Shown here piece by piece: positions 9,163 through 17,109 of a DNA stretch of 64,000 nt. The position numbers and the translations under genes are program-made. Source of the DNA: Lactiplantibacillus xiangfangensis (lineage in GTDB: Bacteria > Bacillota > Bacilli > Lactobacillales > Lactobacillaceae); NCBI RefSeq assembly GCF_001438845.1, contig NZ_JQCL01000012.1, positions 1 through 64,000 on the forward strand, in the 5' to 3' direction. Every line of letters starts with the position of its first letter. Positions within the stretch are counted from its first letter, which is position 1. The notes beneath the pieces are model-generated. The model was not told where the DNA came from. It searched no databases and saw nothing but the letters and a program-made list of their open reading frames with translations.

Positions 9163-9322
9163 GTCGGCAGAATTAGCGGGCCATGTCGGCACTGTTAGCT
9201 GGCGTTTTTTGCCAGGTTACAGTGCGGGGCGACTTGAAAGACTCGTTCTTTGAGGCTTTCAAGCGAGGCGGAAGACCGTTGTTTGTCTGCAGCCGACCCC
9301 ATGGCCCACTGATTCTGCCGGC
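9163..9322 (+). repeat. structured repeat B, copy 1 (diverged)
   Basis: The terminal arms GTCGGCAGAATTAGCGGGCC and GGCCCACTGATTCTGCCGGC pair with a few mismatches. Internal hairpins are CACTGTTAGCTGGC/GCCAGGTTACAGTG and GACTTGAAAG/CTTTCAAG. The same architecture occurs at 15641, 27029 and 51222 with different arm sequences. Confidence 0.8.
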
Positions 9323-9452
9323 GAAGCGGGAATAGCTATCACTACTGTTACGCTGCTAAGTGTGATTTTAGATTTTTCAACCTTTAGATTGAAATATAAA
9401 ACGTTTCTGAGATGAGTCGGGGTATTTATCGGCTTACTGACGCGTTTCATGC

Positions 9453-9458
9453 TATGAT
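9453..9458 (+). promoter_or_regulatory. extended -10 promoter of the folate operon
   Basis: TGCTATGAT at 9450-9458 forms an extended -10 element 32 bases before the folB start. No clear -35 box is present. No tetrahydrofolate riboswitch was recognised in the short leader. Confidence 0.5.
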
Positions 9459-9490
9459 TATAAGTAAAAATGAACTTGAGAGGGATACTT

Positions 9491-9859
9491 ATGGGAATGA
9501 TTCGAATTAACAACTTACGCTTCCATACGTTTAACGGCGTGCTACCGGAAGAACGGCGGAACGGACAGCAATTAGGCTTGGATATCGCCATTAAATATCC
9601 GATTGAAACCAAAGTTTTACATGATGATGTCCACGAAACAATCAATTACGCGGAAGTTCGGAATGTCACCGAACACTTTATTACAACGCATTCGTACAAG
9701 CTAATCGAGTCACTGGCCAACCATTTGTTGGAGACTTTACTGGCCAGTTTTCCAACGGTTGATTCGATAAATATCAAAATTCGTAAATTTAGTGTGCCAA
9801 TGCCAGGAATTTTTGATAATGTTGAAATTGAGGTTCAAGGGGCGCCCGATGCCAAGTAA
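9491..9859 (+). CDS. folB: dihydroneopterin aldolase
   Basis: The 122-residue enzyme cleaves 7,8-dihydroneopterin to 6-hydroxymethyl-dihydropterin and glycolaldehyde in folate synthesis. The start at 9491 follows GAGAGGGAT; an upstream in-frame ATG at 9470 has no ribosome site. The sequence carries FHTFNGVLPEERRNGQQLGLDI with the conserved Glu of GVLPEER, INYAEV with the catalytic Tyr, the SYKLIESLAN helix that holds the pterin-binding Glu, and the C-terminal KIRKFSVPMPG with a basic active-site residue. It opens the folate operon and overlaps folK by 11 bp, which implies translational coupling. Confidence 0.95.
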   Translation: MGMIRINNLRFHTFNGVLPEERRNGQQLGLDIAIKYPIETKVLHDDVHETINYAEVRNVTEHFITTHSYKLIESLANHLLETLLASFPTVDSINIKIRKFSVPMPGIFDNVEIEVQGAPDAK

Positions 9860-10361
9860 CGAAGAACGCGTTTACTTGAGTATTGGCTCCAATATTTATC
9901 CGCGGGTCGCAAATATCCAGGAAGCCTTAACGCGTCTACGGGCGCTTAATGCGGTTGACGTGCTGGCAACGTCACACTGGTATGAGACTGAACCGTGGGG
10001 CAATCGCGACCAAGCAAATTTCTATAACGTTTCGGTTGCGTTGACGACGACCTTGACACCGGATGAACTACTAGACCAGCTCCATGAGATTGAACAGGCG
10101 TTACACCGCCAACGATTGATTCACTGGGGCCCCCGAACGATCGACCTCGATATTATTTTCTGGGGGGCTAGGAAACTACATACGGCAACGTTGACAGTAC
10201 CGCATGCGCAGGCAGCCCACCGGAACTTTGTGTTGCTACCGACCCAAGAAATCGCGGCGGATGATCCAATCGTTGGTCCCCAAGTCGACGCGTTGATTGC
10301 GCAAAATCAAGATCAGAGTTGGATAAAAAAAGTGAGAAATGTGAGTGAGTTAGATGATTGA
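9849..10361 (+). CDS. folK: 6-hydroxymethyl-7,8-dihydropterin pyrophosphokinase
   Basis: The 170-residue HPPK uses ATP to pyrophosphorylate 6-hydroxymethyl-dihydropterin, giving the substrate for FolP. The start ATG at 9849 is preceded by AAGGGG inside folB. Signature parts are YLSIGSNIYPRVANIQEAL at the N terminus, SHWYETEPWGNRDQANFYN in the pterin-binding loop, and WGPRTIDLDIIFWG with the two Mg-binding Asp residues. PHAQAAHRNFVLLP is the family's substrate-clamping motif. It overlaps folB upstream and folE downstream (8 bp). Confidence 0.95.
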   Translation: MPSNEERVYLSIGSNIYPRVANIQEALTRLRALNAVDVLATSHWYETEPWGNRDQANFYNVSVALTTTLTPDELLDQLHEIEQALHRQRLIHWGPRTIDLDIIFWGARKLHTATLTVPHAQAAHRNFVLLPTQEIAADDPIVGPQVDALIAQNQDQSWIKKVRNVSELDD

Positions 10362-10923
10362 TGAACAAAATAAGGCAAAAATTGAACGCGCCGTTCGTGA
10401 TATTTTAACGGCGGTAGGTGAAGACCCCGACCGGGCCGGATTAGTTGAAACACCTGAACGGGTGGCACGGATGTACGCGGAAGTTTTCTCCACCAAGACT
10501 GCGGCGCCGTTTGATAATTACAAGTTATTTAAAGTGGAAGATCCGACTGAAATGGTCTTATTGAAAGACATTCCGTTCTATTCAATGTGTGAACACCATT
10601 TGTTACCGTTCTTTGGCACGGTTCAAGTGGCGTACGTCCCACAGCATGACCAAGTGATCGGGTTAAGTAAGATTCCACGGCTGATTGATTACTGTGCCAA
10701 ACAACCAAACGTTCAGGAACGGTTAACGGTCAACATTGCAAAGGAACTTCAACGGATTTTAGACCCCGCTGGGATTGCGGTCTCAATCACGGCCCGGCAT
10801 ATGTGCATGGAGATGCGTGGTGTTTCTAAACCCGGTGTACATACCGAGAGTAGCTATTACAGTGGTCAATTTAAAACAAATTTGGATTTGAAACGCGAAT
10901 TTTTACAACGAATTGCAAAGTAG
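10354..10923 (+). CDS. folE: GTP cyclohydrolase I
   Basis: This 189-residue type IA enzyme converts GTP to 7,8-dihydroneopterin triphosphate, the first committed step of folate synthesis. The zinc ligands are visible: Cys and His in FYSMCEHHLLPFFG and the second Cys in ARHMCMEMRGV. The GEDPDRAGLVETPERVARMY N-terminal signature and the IGLSKIPRLIDY motif are intact. Its start overlaps the folK stop by 8 bp. No separate phosphatase for dihydroneopterin triphosphate is evident in the operon, unless the Xtp protein or an outside Nudix enzyme fills that step. Confidence 0.97.
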   Translation: MIDEQNKAKIERAVRDILTAVGEDPDRAGLVETPERVARMYAEVFSTKTAAPFDNYKLFKVEDPTEMVLLKDIPFYSMCEHHLLPFFGTVQVAYVPQHDQVIGLSKIPRLIDYCAKQPNVQERLTVNIAKELQRILDPAGIAVSITARHMCMEMRGVSKPGVHTESSYYSGQFKTNLDLKREFLQRIAK

Positions 10924-10932
10924 GGTGATCGT

Positions 10933-12270
10933 GTGGACGCAGCGGCGGTAATGGAACAATACCAAGCATTATTAGGACAATTGAATCAAGCCATGCTGGC
11001 GAATAATCATCAACGGGTCCCGCTATTACGGCGAATTATGGCACATCTGGGTCACCCCGACAATTACTTTCACGTCATTCACATTGCCGGAACGAACGGT
11101 AAGGGCTCGACGGGTGCCATGTTAGCCAGTATTTTACGTGCGCAAGGTTACCAAGTCGGGCGCTTCAGCAGTCCGGCCATTAATGATGACCGAGAGCAGC
11201 TCCAATTAAATGGCCAGTGGATCAGTCCGGCAGATTTTATTGATACCTACCAAGAAATCGTACCAGTCTTGACCAACATGGGATTACAAGTGCACGACGT
11301 CTCAATTTTTGAGTGGTTCTTCCTTATTAGTATGGTCTGGTTTCGGAACCAGGACGTTCAATGGGCCGTGGTTGAAGCTGGCTTAGGTGGGCTATACGAT
11401 GCCACTAACGCGTTAGCTGGTCCCCAGTTGACGGTCTTTACTAAGATTGCGCTGGACCATACTCGCATTTTAGGACCAACGATCAAAGCAATCGCCCAGA
11501 ATAAGTCCAAAATTATCAAATCACATACAACGGTCGTGACGTTAGCAGATCAGCATCCGGATGCGTTAGCCGTCTTAAAGACGGAAGCCTTGAATCAAGG
11601 GGTGCCACTGGTAACCGCTGAACAGTTGCAAATGACGATGACGGAAGCATCGATCGACGGCATGGTGGTAACGGCCCACAGCCAACTGTTCGATTGGTCG
11701 GATCTGCACGTTAATTTATCGGGAACCTATCAGCTTCAAAACCTCAGTTTAGTTTTGACCGCGGTGGCCGTCTTAGTTCGTCAGCACGTGACAATTACTC
11801 AAACCGCTGTGCGGACGGGCCTACAGCACGTGACGTTACCGGGCCGCTTGACGGTGTTGCAACGCAGTCCGTTAGTTATTGCGGACGGGGCGCATAATCC
11901 GGATGGGATGGCGGCACTAGTCAAAAGTGTGCAGCACCTGCTACCGGACCGGGAGCTCATTTACGTGGTCGGCGTTTTGCGTGATAAGGCGTACACTCAG
12001 ATGCTCCAAAGTCTGTTGCCAACTGCTAAACTCGTGATAACGAATACGCCAGCCAATCCTGAGCGGGCCATGCCGGCGGACGAACTTGCGCAAGTCGCAA
12101 CGAGTTTAGCGGGCGCGCACGGACCAGGAATTATCGTCCAGCCGACCATTGTTGCGGCCTTAGACCTTGCGCAACAACGGGCAACGGAACACAATGTCAT
12201 TATCGTGACCGGGTCATTTTATGTCATGCGCGAATTACAACAAGCTGGCTGGAAGGGACTGAGCCAATGA
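10933..12270 (+). CDS. folC: folylpolyglutamate synthase / dihydrofolate synthase
   Basis: The 445-residue Mur-ligase-family enzyme adds glutamate to dihydropteroate and to reduced folates. It shows the P-loop HIAGTNGKGSTGAML, the FSSPAINDDREQLQLNG folate-binding loop, VVEAGLGGLYDATN, the LDHTRILG motif with Mg-binding His, and a C-terminal domain containing ADGAHNPDGMAAL. The likely start is GTG at 10933 behind TAGGGTGAT; the first ATG at 10951 lacks a ribosome site. The stop overlaps the next start as ATGA. The organism may carry a second folC elsewhere, which I cannot see here. Confidence 0.93.
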   Translation: MDAAAVMEQYQALLGQLNQAMLANNHQRVPLLRRIMAHLGHPDNYFHVIHIAGTNGKGSTGAMLASILRAQGYQVGRFSSPAINDDREQLQLNGQWISPADFIDTYQEIVPVLTNMGLQVHDVSIFEWFFLISMVWFRNQDVQWAVVEAGLGGLYDATNALAGPQLTVFTKIALDHTRILGPTIKAIAQNKSKIIKSHTTVVTLADQHPDALAVLKTEALNQGVPLVTAEQLQMTMTEASIDGMVVTAHSQLFDWSDLHVNLSGTYQLQNLSLVLTAVAVLVRQHVTITQTAVRTGLQHVTLPGRLTVLQRSPLVIADGAHNPDGMAALVKSVQHLLPDRELIYVVGVLRDKAYTQMLQSLLPTAKLVITNTPANPERAMPADELAQVATSLAGAHGPGIIVQPTIVAALDLAQQRATEHNVIIVTGSFYVMRELQQAGWKGLSQ

Positions 12271-12872
12271 CGTGGTTAATTGCATCGAATAATGGTGGGA
12301 AGAGTCGGGATTTAGCAGCCTGTTTAGCCTATTACGGCTTGTCAGCCGAACCGTATTTTCAGACGCAACCTCACTTAGAATTTCCGAACGAAACAACCAC
12401 CAGTTACGTGGAGAACGCTGTGACGAAGGCGCAGTTTGCCGCTAACCGGTTAGGAGTTGCGGTGATTGCAGATGACAGTGGCTTGGAAGTTCCCGCAATG
12501 CCCGATTTTTTAGGGGTGACCACGGCGCGTGACCTTGGTGTCCGGGTGGGTGGCTTTGATCGTAATCAGGAGATTATTCGAGCGATGGTCGCTTTACCAA
12601 ACTCACAACGTCGAGCAATCATGCGGGCAACGTTAGCCGTTGCGTGGCCCGACGGACGGGTCATCACGGCCCAGACGACGATTACGGGCTACATCACACG
12701 TCATCAAATTGGCCAGTATTCAGGGGGCTTCGATCGGTTATTTTGGTTACCCCGATATGGTCGAACCCTAGCCGAGTTACCTGATTTGTGGCGGATTCCG
12801 CTAACGCATCGGGGCCAAGCCGCTCGCAATTTAATTCAACAACTGAACGAGATGAAAGGATCGGTGGAATAA
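12267..12872 (+). CDS. xtp: non-canonical purine NTP pyrophosphatase-like protein (RdgB/HAM1 family)
   Basis: A 201-residue member of the ITPase/HAM1 family, which hydrolyses ITP, dITP and XTP to monophosphates. Seen motifs are LIASNNGGKSRD (family: IATxNxxKxxE), SYVENAVTKAQFAA, ADDSGLEVPA and LTHRGQAARN (family: SHRGxA). The usual GFGYDPLF loop is replaced by SGGFDRLFWLP, and the SAR motif by TAR, so specificity may differ. Its place inside the folate operon, coupled to folC by ATGA, suggests a role in removing pyrophosphate from dihydroneopterin triphosphate or in guarding the GTP pool. This is inference. Confidence 0.87.
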   Translation: MTWLIASNNGGKSRDLAACLAYYGLSAEPYFQTQPHLEFPNETTTSYVENAVTKAQFAANRLGVAVIADDSGLEVPAMPDFLGVTTARDLGVRVGGFDRNQEIIRAMVALPNSQRRAIMRATLAVAWPDGRVITAQTTITGYITRHQIGQYSGGFDRLFWLPRYGRTLAELPDLWRIPLTHRGQAARNLIQQLNEMKGSVE

Positions 12873-12873
12873 C

Positions 12874-14025
12874 ATGCAGGTACAAGATATCACCAGTTCA
12901 TTAGCACAAGCGAAGGATTTTACTAACGTGGCACTTAACGCTCAAGTTCAGCGCCAACAAAAAGTAATTTTACGTTTCAGTGACTACAACCGCGAGCAAC
13001 AGATGCGGTTGGTTCAGCTTTGTCACCAGTTGGACGGGACCGTTCAAGCAAGTCCGGAACAACTGACTGTTTTGTTGGATCAAGCAGCGGGGCGGTTACT
13101 AGCTAAACGCTGGGCTGATTTCTTTGACGACCAACCAACCGTTCAAATTCAGTTGACCCAAATTATGAAGCAATATGATATTTTCTGGCAGGCCGGCGAG
13201 CACCGGTTTAACTTAACAAAGCGGCCAATGATTTATGGCATCATGAACATTACCCCGGATTCGTTTTACGACGGCGGGCAATATAAAACGATGGATGACG
13301 TGTTGAATCACGTTGGCGACATGCTTCAGGCCGGAGCGGATGTGATCGAAGTTAATGGTCAAACGACTCGTCCAGGGTTTAAAGAAGTGACCCCGGAAGT
13401 TGAATTGGAACGGACGTTACCATACGTTCAAGCAATCAAACAACGTTTTCCGGATGCGGTCTTAGCCGTGGATACTTATAAATACCCCGTCATGAAAAAG
13501 CTGATGGCGGCGGGTGTTAGCATCATTAATGACGTTAACGCGTTTACCGACGACCCCCGTAAGCTGAGCTTGATGGCTGAAAGTCACGTGGGCTTATTAA
13601 CGATGCATAGTAGTCGGGACCGTGAATACCCCGACTTAACTAGCGGGATGCGTGCGTTTTTTGAACATAACTTAGCCACTCTAACGGCTGCCGGAATCGA
13701 TATTGAACGGATCGCCCTGGATCAAGGCATCGGCTACTCACAAGTTGCTCACGGCACTCAAGATTACGTGATGATGCGCAACATCGATGAATTCAACTAC
13801 TTACGGCGACCAATGATGGTGGCTATTTCACGGAAGGGCTACTTAGGATTACTACTTGGACTAAAGAAGGAAGATCGGTTGCCGATGACCTTAGTGACCG
13901 AAACCGCGATGATGCTTAAGGGTGGCCGTATCATTCGGGTGCACGATATTGCTGAAACCAAGCAGATGGTGACCTTGTTGGATCGCATCGAGAACGGTTA
14001 CTGGTTGGTCAGCGACCATGATTAG
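12874..14025 (+). CDS. folP: dihydropteroate synthase with N-terminal extension
   Basis: Protein of 383 residues; ordinary DHPS proteins have about 280. Residues 1-115 form an extra domain of unknown role. The TIM-barrel part starts at PMIYGIMNITPDSFYDGG. Expected motifs appear in altered form: GADVIEVNGQTTRPG in place of GADIIDIGGESTRPG, AVDTYK, INDVNAF, LDQGIGYSQ in place of DPGIGFGK, AISRKGYLG with the catalytic-site Lys, and RVHD at the end. It would join the pterin pyrophosphate with p-aminobenzoate. The start lies 2 bp after the xtp stop, behind AAAGGATCGG. The changed loops may affect pABA or sulfonamide binding. Confidence 0.9.
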   Translation: MQVQDITSSLAQAKDFTNVALNAQVQRQQKVILRFSDYNREQQMRLVQLCHQLDGTVQASPEQLTVLLDQAAGRLLAKRWADFFDDQPTVQIQLTQIMKQYDIFWQAGEHRFNLTKRPMIYGIMNITPDSFYDGGQYKTMDDVLNHVGDMLQAGADVIEVNGQTTRPGFKEVTPEVELERTLPYVQAIKQRFPDAVLAVDTYKYPVMKKLMAAGVSIINDVNAFTDDPRKLSLMAESHVGLLTMHSSRDREYPDLTSGMRAFFEHNLATLTAAGIDIERIALDQGIGYSQVAHGTQDYVMMRNIDEFNYLRRPMMVAISRKGYLGLLLGLKKEDRLPMTLVTETAMMLKGGRIIRVHDIAETKQMVTLLDRIENGYWLVSDHD

Positions 14026-14545
14026 TCCCACTGATTTTAGTGACATTGCGGCAAACGGCGCTAAGGACTACGATGCATACTTCGGCACGCCCACGTACGA
14101 TGATCACGTCTTATTTGAGCTGTTAATCGTCGGTATTTTGCAAGTGGGACTGGGCTGGCAAGTTGCTGCGAGTCAGTTGCCAGTCTTGCGTGAGCACATG
14201 GACGGGGTGCGCATTGAAAAAGTAGCTGGTTATGAGGAACCGGAATGGGAACGGCTGATGGCGACGCCCAAAGTGATGCACAACGGTCGCAAACTGCGTG
14301 CCATCATCACGGATGCCCGTGGCATTATGATGATTCAGCGGGAATTTGGCCACTTTAGTGACTATCTCTGGCAGTTTGTTGATGCCACGCCGTTATTAAT
14401 GCCCGCTCCAGATGACGAATTACCGCACCAATCACCGCTTGGTACGCGGGTTGCTAAGGATTTACATCGACGGGGCTTTACGTTTGTTGGCCCCGTGGTG
14501 ACCCACATGTTCCTACTGGCTGCGGGGATAATCAAAGTCGATTAA
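14018..14545 (+). CDS. Tag-like (3-methyladenine DNA glycosylase I family) protein, probably divergent or inactive
   Basis: This 175-residue last gene of the folate operon overlaps folP by 8 bp. Blocks that align with E. coli Tag are LFELLIVGILQVGLGW (Tag: LFEMICLEGQQAGLSW), RKLRAIITDARGIMMIQREF, HFSDYLWQFV, and DLHRRGFTFVGPVVTHMFLLAAGI. The catalytic Glu of LEGQQAG is a Gly here. The N-terminal zinc Cys is missing, and the protein stops before the C-terminal His and Cys of the zinc snap. It is therefore unlikely to work as an ordinary Tag. It may bind a base or pterin-like ligand, but no function is shown. Confidence 0.82.
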   Translation: MISPTDFSDIAANGAKDYDAYFGTPTYDDHVLFELLIVGILQVGLGWQVAASQLPVLREHMDGVRIEKVAGYEEPEWERLMATPKVMHNGRKLRAIITDARGIMMIQREFGHFSDYLWQFVDATPLLMPAPDDELPHQSPLGTRVAKDLHRRGFTFVGPVVTHMFLLAAGIIKVD

Positions 14546-14548
14546 ATG

Positions 14549-14578
14549 AAGGGGATGCGTTGAGCACCTCTTTTTTTT
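14549..14578 (+). terminator. folate operon terminator
   Basis: AAGGGGATGC pairs with GCACCTCTT (one mismatch, some G-T pairs) and is followed by a run of T residues. It closes the seven-gene operon 4 bp after the last stop. Confidence 0.75.
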
Positions 14579-14659
14579 AATGGAAAGATTAGGATCAAGC
14601 TGTAAGTTATGATAAGACGTATGGTATCCTAATAGAAGGAATGATAGGGGGCAGGACGG

Positions 14660-15352
14660 ATGAAAACTGAAACGTGGGCGTGCCAACGAACGTTTATTTG
14701 GAACCTGATTAAAGTGGGTATCATGGTTTTACTAATTGGGACGTTTAGCGCCGCACCACTCATAATTTTCTTTACTTGGTATCATTGGTGGACGGTGCTA
14801 CTGGGATTCTTGGTCTATGCGCTCGAAGTCTGGGCGCTTTACGCGATTTATCGGCGCTATGCGCGCATCCGGCGGTTAAAATTACCGGACTTAACAGCGA
14901 AAATGGCCCCACGGACTATTATGATGATTGGCGTTGCACTGGTGATTTTAGTGTTGCTAGCGTTGGGCAACGCGGTGTTAACGAACTGGTTACACCTACC
15001 CGTTGCGGAGAACCAAGTCGTTATCGATCGCATGATGAAAGCACATCCGGTTCCTTTAATCATTGGGGCTTCTTTCTTTGGTCCGATGTGTGAAGAATTA
15101 AACTTCCGGGGGATTTTTGCTAACTATACCGTGTTTGGACAATATCAACGGCGGACCTACACGGTGGTAGTATATCTTGTTAGCAGTGTTCTATTTGGGT
15201 TTACACATACAGGGTTCAGTAATTTTCCCCAGTTTATTTATTACACCTTGTTTGGGATGGTCGTCGGTAGTACGTACTGGCTATCGGGACGCGACATTCG
15301 GGTCAATACCGTGACGCACATGCTTGGCAACTTGATCCTTACACTGATTTGA
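14660..15352 (+). CDS. CPBP family intramembrane glutamic endopeptidase
   Basis: Membrane protein of 230 residues with about six to seven helices. The CPBP (CAAX protease / bacteriocin-processing, Abi) motifs are present: CEELNFRG gives EExxxR in motif 1 near residue 150, FGFTHTG gives the FxxxH of motif 2, and NTVTHMLGN supplies the motif 3 His/Asn. In lactobacilli such proteins are found as bacteriocin self-immunity factors or as housekeeping proteases. No bacteriocin gene is next to this one, so a general role is more likely. A single-gene unit with GGGGGCAGGA ahead of the start. Confidence 0.88.
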   Translation: MKTETWACQRTFIWNLIKVGIMVLLIGTFSAAPLIIFFTWYHWWTVLLGFLVYALEVWALYAIYRRYARIRRLKLPDLTAKMAPRTIMMIGVALVILVLLALGNAVLTNWLHLPVAENQVVIDRMMKAHPVPLIIGASFFGPMCEELNFRGIFANYTVFGQYQRRTYTVVVYLVSSVLFGFTHTGFSNFPQFIYYTLFGMVVGSTYWLSGRDIRVNTVTHMLGNLILTLI

Positions 15353-15420
15353 TGGCCGACTTCGCTAAATATCGTTTTAAGGGTTGGCGGTTACTACGGA
15401 TAGCAATTAATTTTTAGGTA

Positions 15421-15875
15421 ACAGCTAAAGATTGAAAGTCTTAGAACTGGTTCTGCCGGCTACGCTGAGATTGGTTTAAAGCAAACCGGAAGCGGGAATC
15501 TTAACAAATTTATTGGTACTAACGGTGCGATATCAGTATCTAGACCAATACAAATTAACTATTTATGAGTTAGTCTGGTTACCGCTGATGACTTCCAATT
15601 ATCCGATAGTAATAGCAATAGTAAGACTATTTTGAGCGCAGTCGGGTAGTGTTGATGTGCTGTGTCGGCAAAATTGGCAGGTGTTTCTTATCTGCCAATT
15701 TTGCGGGGCGATTCAAAGACGTGGGCTGTCGGCTTTAAATCGAGGCGCCAGACCGTACTTGGCTGGGGCCGTCCCCCATAGCACATCAACATTACCCGGC
15801 GGAGCGGATAATTTAGGAATGACTATCGGTACTGTTACGGTGTTAATAGCGGTTTTAGATTTTTCAACCTTTAGG
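15421..15875 (+). repeat. composite structured intergenic repeat, locus 2 (A deleted, B intact)
   Basis: Bounded by TAAAGATTGAAAG and TTTTTCAACCTTTAG. Near 15570-15600 the sequence GGTTACCGCTGATGACTTCC joins the two ends of an A module with its interior missing. A complete B module lies at 15641-15800. An isolated B right end (GGTTCTGCCGGCTACGC) lies near 15448. Frames inside it are not genes. Confidence 0.75.
15641..15800 (+). repeat. structured repeat B, copy 2
   Basis: Terminal arms GTCGGGTAGTGTTGATGTGC and GCACATCAACATTACCCGGC pair almost perfectly. Internal hairpins are AAAATTGGCAG/CTGCCAATTTT and CGATTCAAAG/CTTTAAATCG. Confidence 0.85.
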
Positions 15876-15884
15876 ATAGCAGTC

Positions 15885-15940
15885 AAAAAAGGCACCGGAC
15901 GATTCTGCAGTGAAATACTGCGTTTGTCCGGTGTCTTTTT
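15885..15940. terminator. terminator downstream of the CDF exporter
   Basis: AAAAAAGGCACCGGAC pairs with GTCCGGTGTCTTTTT, with an inner CTGCAGT/ACTGCG stem. Read on the minus strand it follows the CDF gene with a T run. Confidence 0.9.
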
Positions 15941-15956
15941 AATTATGGATAACTGA

Positions 15957-16844
15957 CTAAATCGAGTCATCGGTGGTTTCAAAGTCCACCTTACCCAGTT
16001 CAACCTGGATCGTGATGTGGGTTAATGGAAACTGCGAGCTTAAGTCTTTATTGAGTTTTTCCAGAAATTCGTTGTTACCATCGAGTGTCGAACGACAGAG
16101 GTGAACGGTCATGGCCGTTTCTGTCGTGCTCATGCCCCAGATGTGCAAATCGTGAACTTGATTGACCGTTGGCTGTGCCACTAAGTAGTCATGAATCGCC
16201 TGTTGGTCAACATTACTAGGCACCGCTTCGAGGGAGTAGTTCATGGCGTCGCGTAATAGGCCCCACGTGCCAATCAGGATGACGATGGCAATTAACAGTG
16301 AAACAACTGGGTCAAGCCAGAACCAACCGGTTTGTAAAATAATGAAACCCGCGATCACAACACCGACTGAGACGCCGGCGTCCGCCGCCATGTGCAAAAA
16401 GGCACCCTTGATATTGAGATCGTGCTTTTGCCCCTTCATGAAGAGAAAGGCGGTAAACCCGTTGATTACAACCCCTACGGCGGCCACGATAATGACGTCC
16501 CATTCAGCGACGGGGCCGGGATGTGAGAGTCGTTGCAGTGCCTCAACGGAGATGGCGCCAATCGCCACTAACAGGAAGACCGCGTTGAAGAGGGCGGCTA
16601 AGATAGAAGAACTCTTGTAGCCGTACGTGTATTTCGCGTTGGCGCTTTTTTGGCCGAGCCACAGTGCTAGCCATGAAATGAGTAAGCCTAAAACGTCGCT
16701 GAGGTTGTGACCAGCATCGGCAACGAGGGCTAATGAACCGCTAGCAAAGCCATAGCCAGCTTCCAGTACGATAAATGCTGAGTTTAATAGGACACCAATT
16801 TTAAAGGCGTTCGTTTGTTGTTGGATTTGATGACTGTGCGCCAT
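15957..16844 (-). CDS. cation diffusion facilitator, CzcD-type zinc exporter
   Basis: Protein of 295 residues with six membrane helices and a cytoplasmic C-terminal domain, which exports Zn (or Cd, Co) in exchange for protons. Metal-site motifs are visible: VADAGHNLSDVLG in TM2 (family HxxxD pattern) and LHMAADAGVSVGVV in TM5. The C-terminal domain has VHDLHIWGMSTTETAMTVHL, the regulatory dimer domain. I prefer ATG 16844 over GTG 16853 because only the former has GGGTG at a workable distance. The zinc-uptake lipoprotein 8 kb away and an ArsR-like palindrome upstream fit metal homeostasis. Confidence 0.92.
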   Translation of the reverse strand: MAHSHQIQQQTNAFKIGVLLNSAFIVLEAGYGFASGSLALVADAGHNLSDVLGLLISWLALWLGQKSANAKYTYGYKSSSILAALFNAVFLLVAIGAISVEALQRLSHPGPVAEWDVIIVAAVGVVINGFTAFLFMKGQKHDLNIKGAFLHMAADAGVSVGVVIAGFIILQTGWFWLDPVVSLLIAIVILIGTWGLLRDAMNYSLEAVPSNVDQQAIHDYLVAQPTVNQVHDLHIWGMSTTETAMTVHLCRSTLDGNNEFLEKLNKDLSSQFPLTHITIQVELGKVDFETTDDSI

Positions 16845-16917
16845 ACTTAACACCCGTTTCTTAAGTGAGTCTTAACAATCAGGACTCATGATTGTTTTTT
16901 ATATATGAGTAGATAAA

Positions 16918-16939
16918 CATATGAATGGTTGCTCATGTG
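16918..16939. promoter_or_regulatory. possible ArsR/CzrA-type operator for the CDF gene
   Basis: CATATGAATGGTTGCTCATGTG is an imperfect inverted repeat (CATATGAA and CTCATGTG around six bases) that resembles the ATATGAA-centred operators of zinc-sensing SmtB/ArsR repressors. It lies about 75 bp upstream of the CDF start. Confidence 0.4.
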
Positions 16940-17109
16940 TATTGTAACACGCTAATTAGCGGATAACAACCTGAACCGGGACCACCAAATGTCATGAAAA
17001 TCGACGTTTGATTTTCGTTAACAGGATACCTAGTTTTAATAACTAGATGTATTGATATCAACACGATATGATGGTATGCTAATTACAATAAAAACATGAG
17101 GTGATTAAC

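Larger units (their letters stand above)
8821..9390 (+). repeat. composite structured intergenic repeat, locus 1 (modules A and B)
   Basis: This 570-base gene-free stretch is bounded by AAAGATTGAAAG on the left and TTTTTCAACCTTTAG on the right, an imperfect inverted pair also seen at other loci. It holds a complete A module (8844-9020), a piece of B interior (about 9060-9120) and a complete diverged B module (9163-9322). Short open frames inside it have no ribosome sites and are not genes. Confidence 0.8.

Noticed and set aside
9163-9490. Tetrahydrofolate riboswitch ahead of the folate operon.
   Set aside because: The leader between the -10 box and folB is about 30 nt, too short for a THF aptamer, and the structure upstream belongs to repeat B.
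14660-15352. CPBP protease considered as a bacteriocin immunity protein.
   Set aside because: No double-glycine leader peptide gene, histidine kinase or ABC exporter is present nearby.
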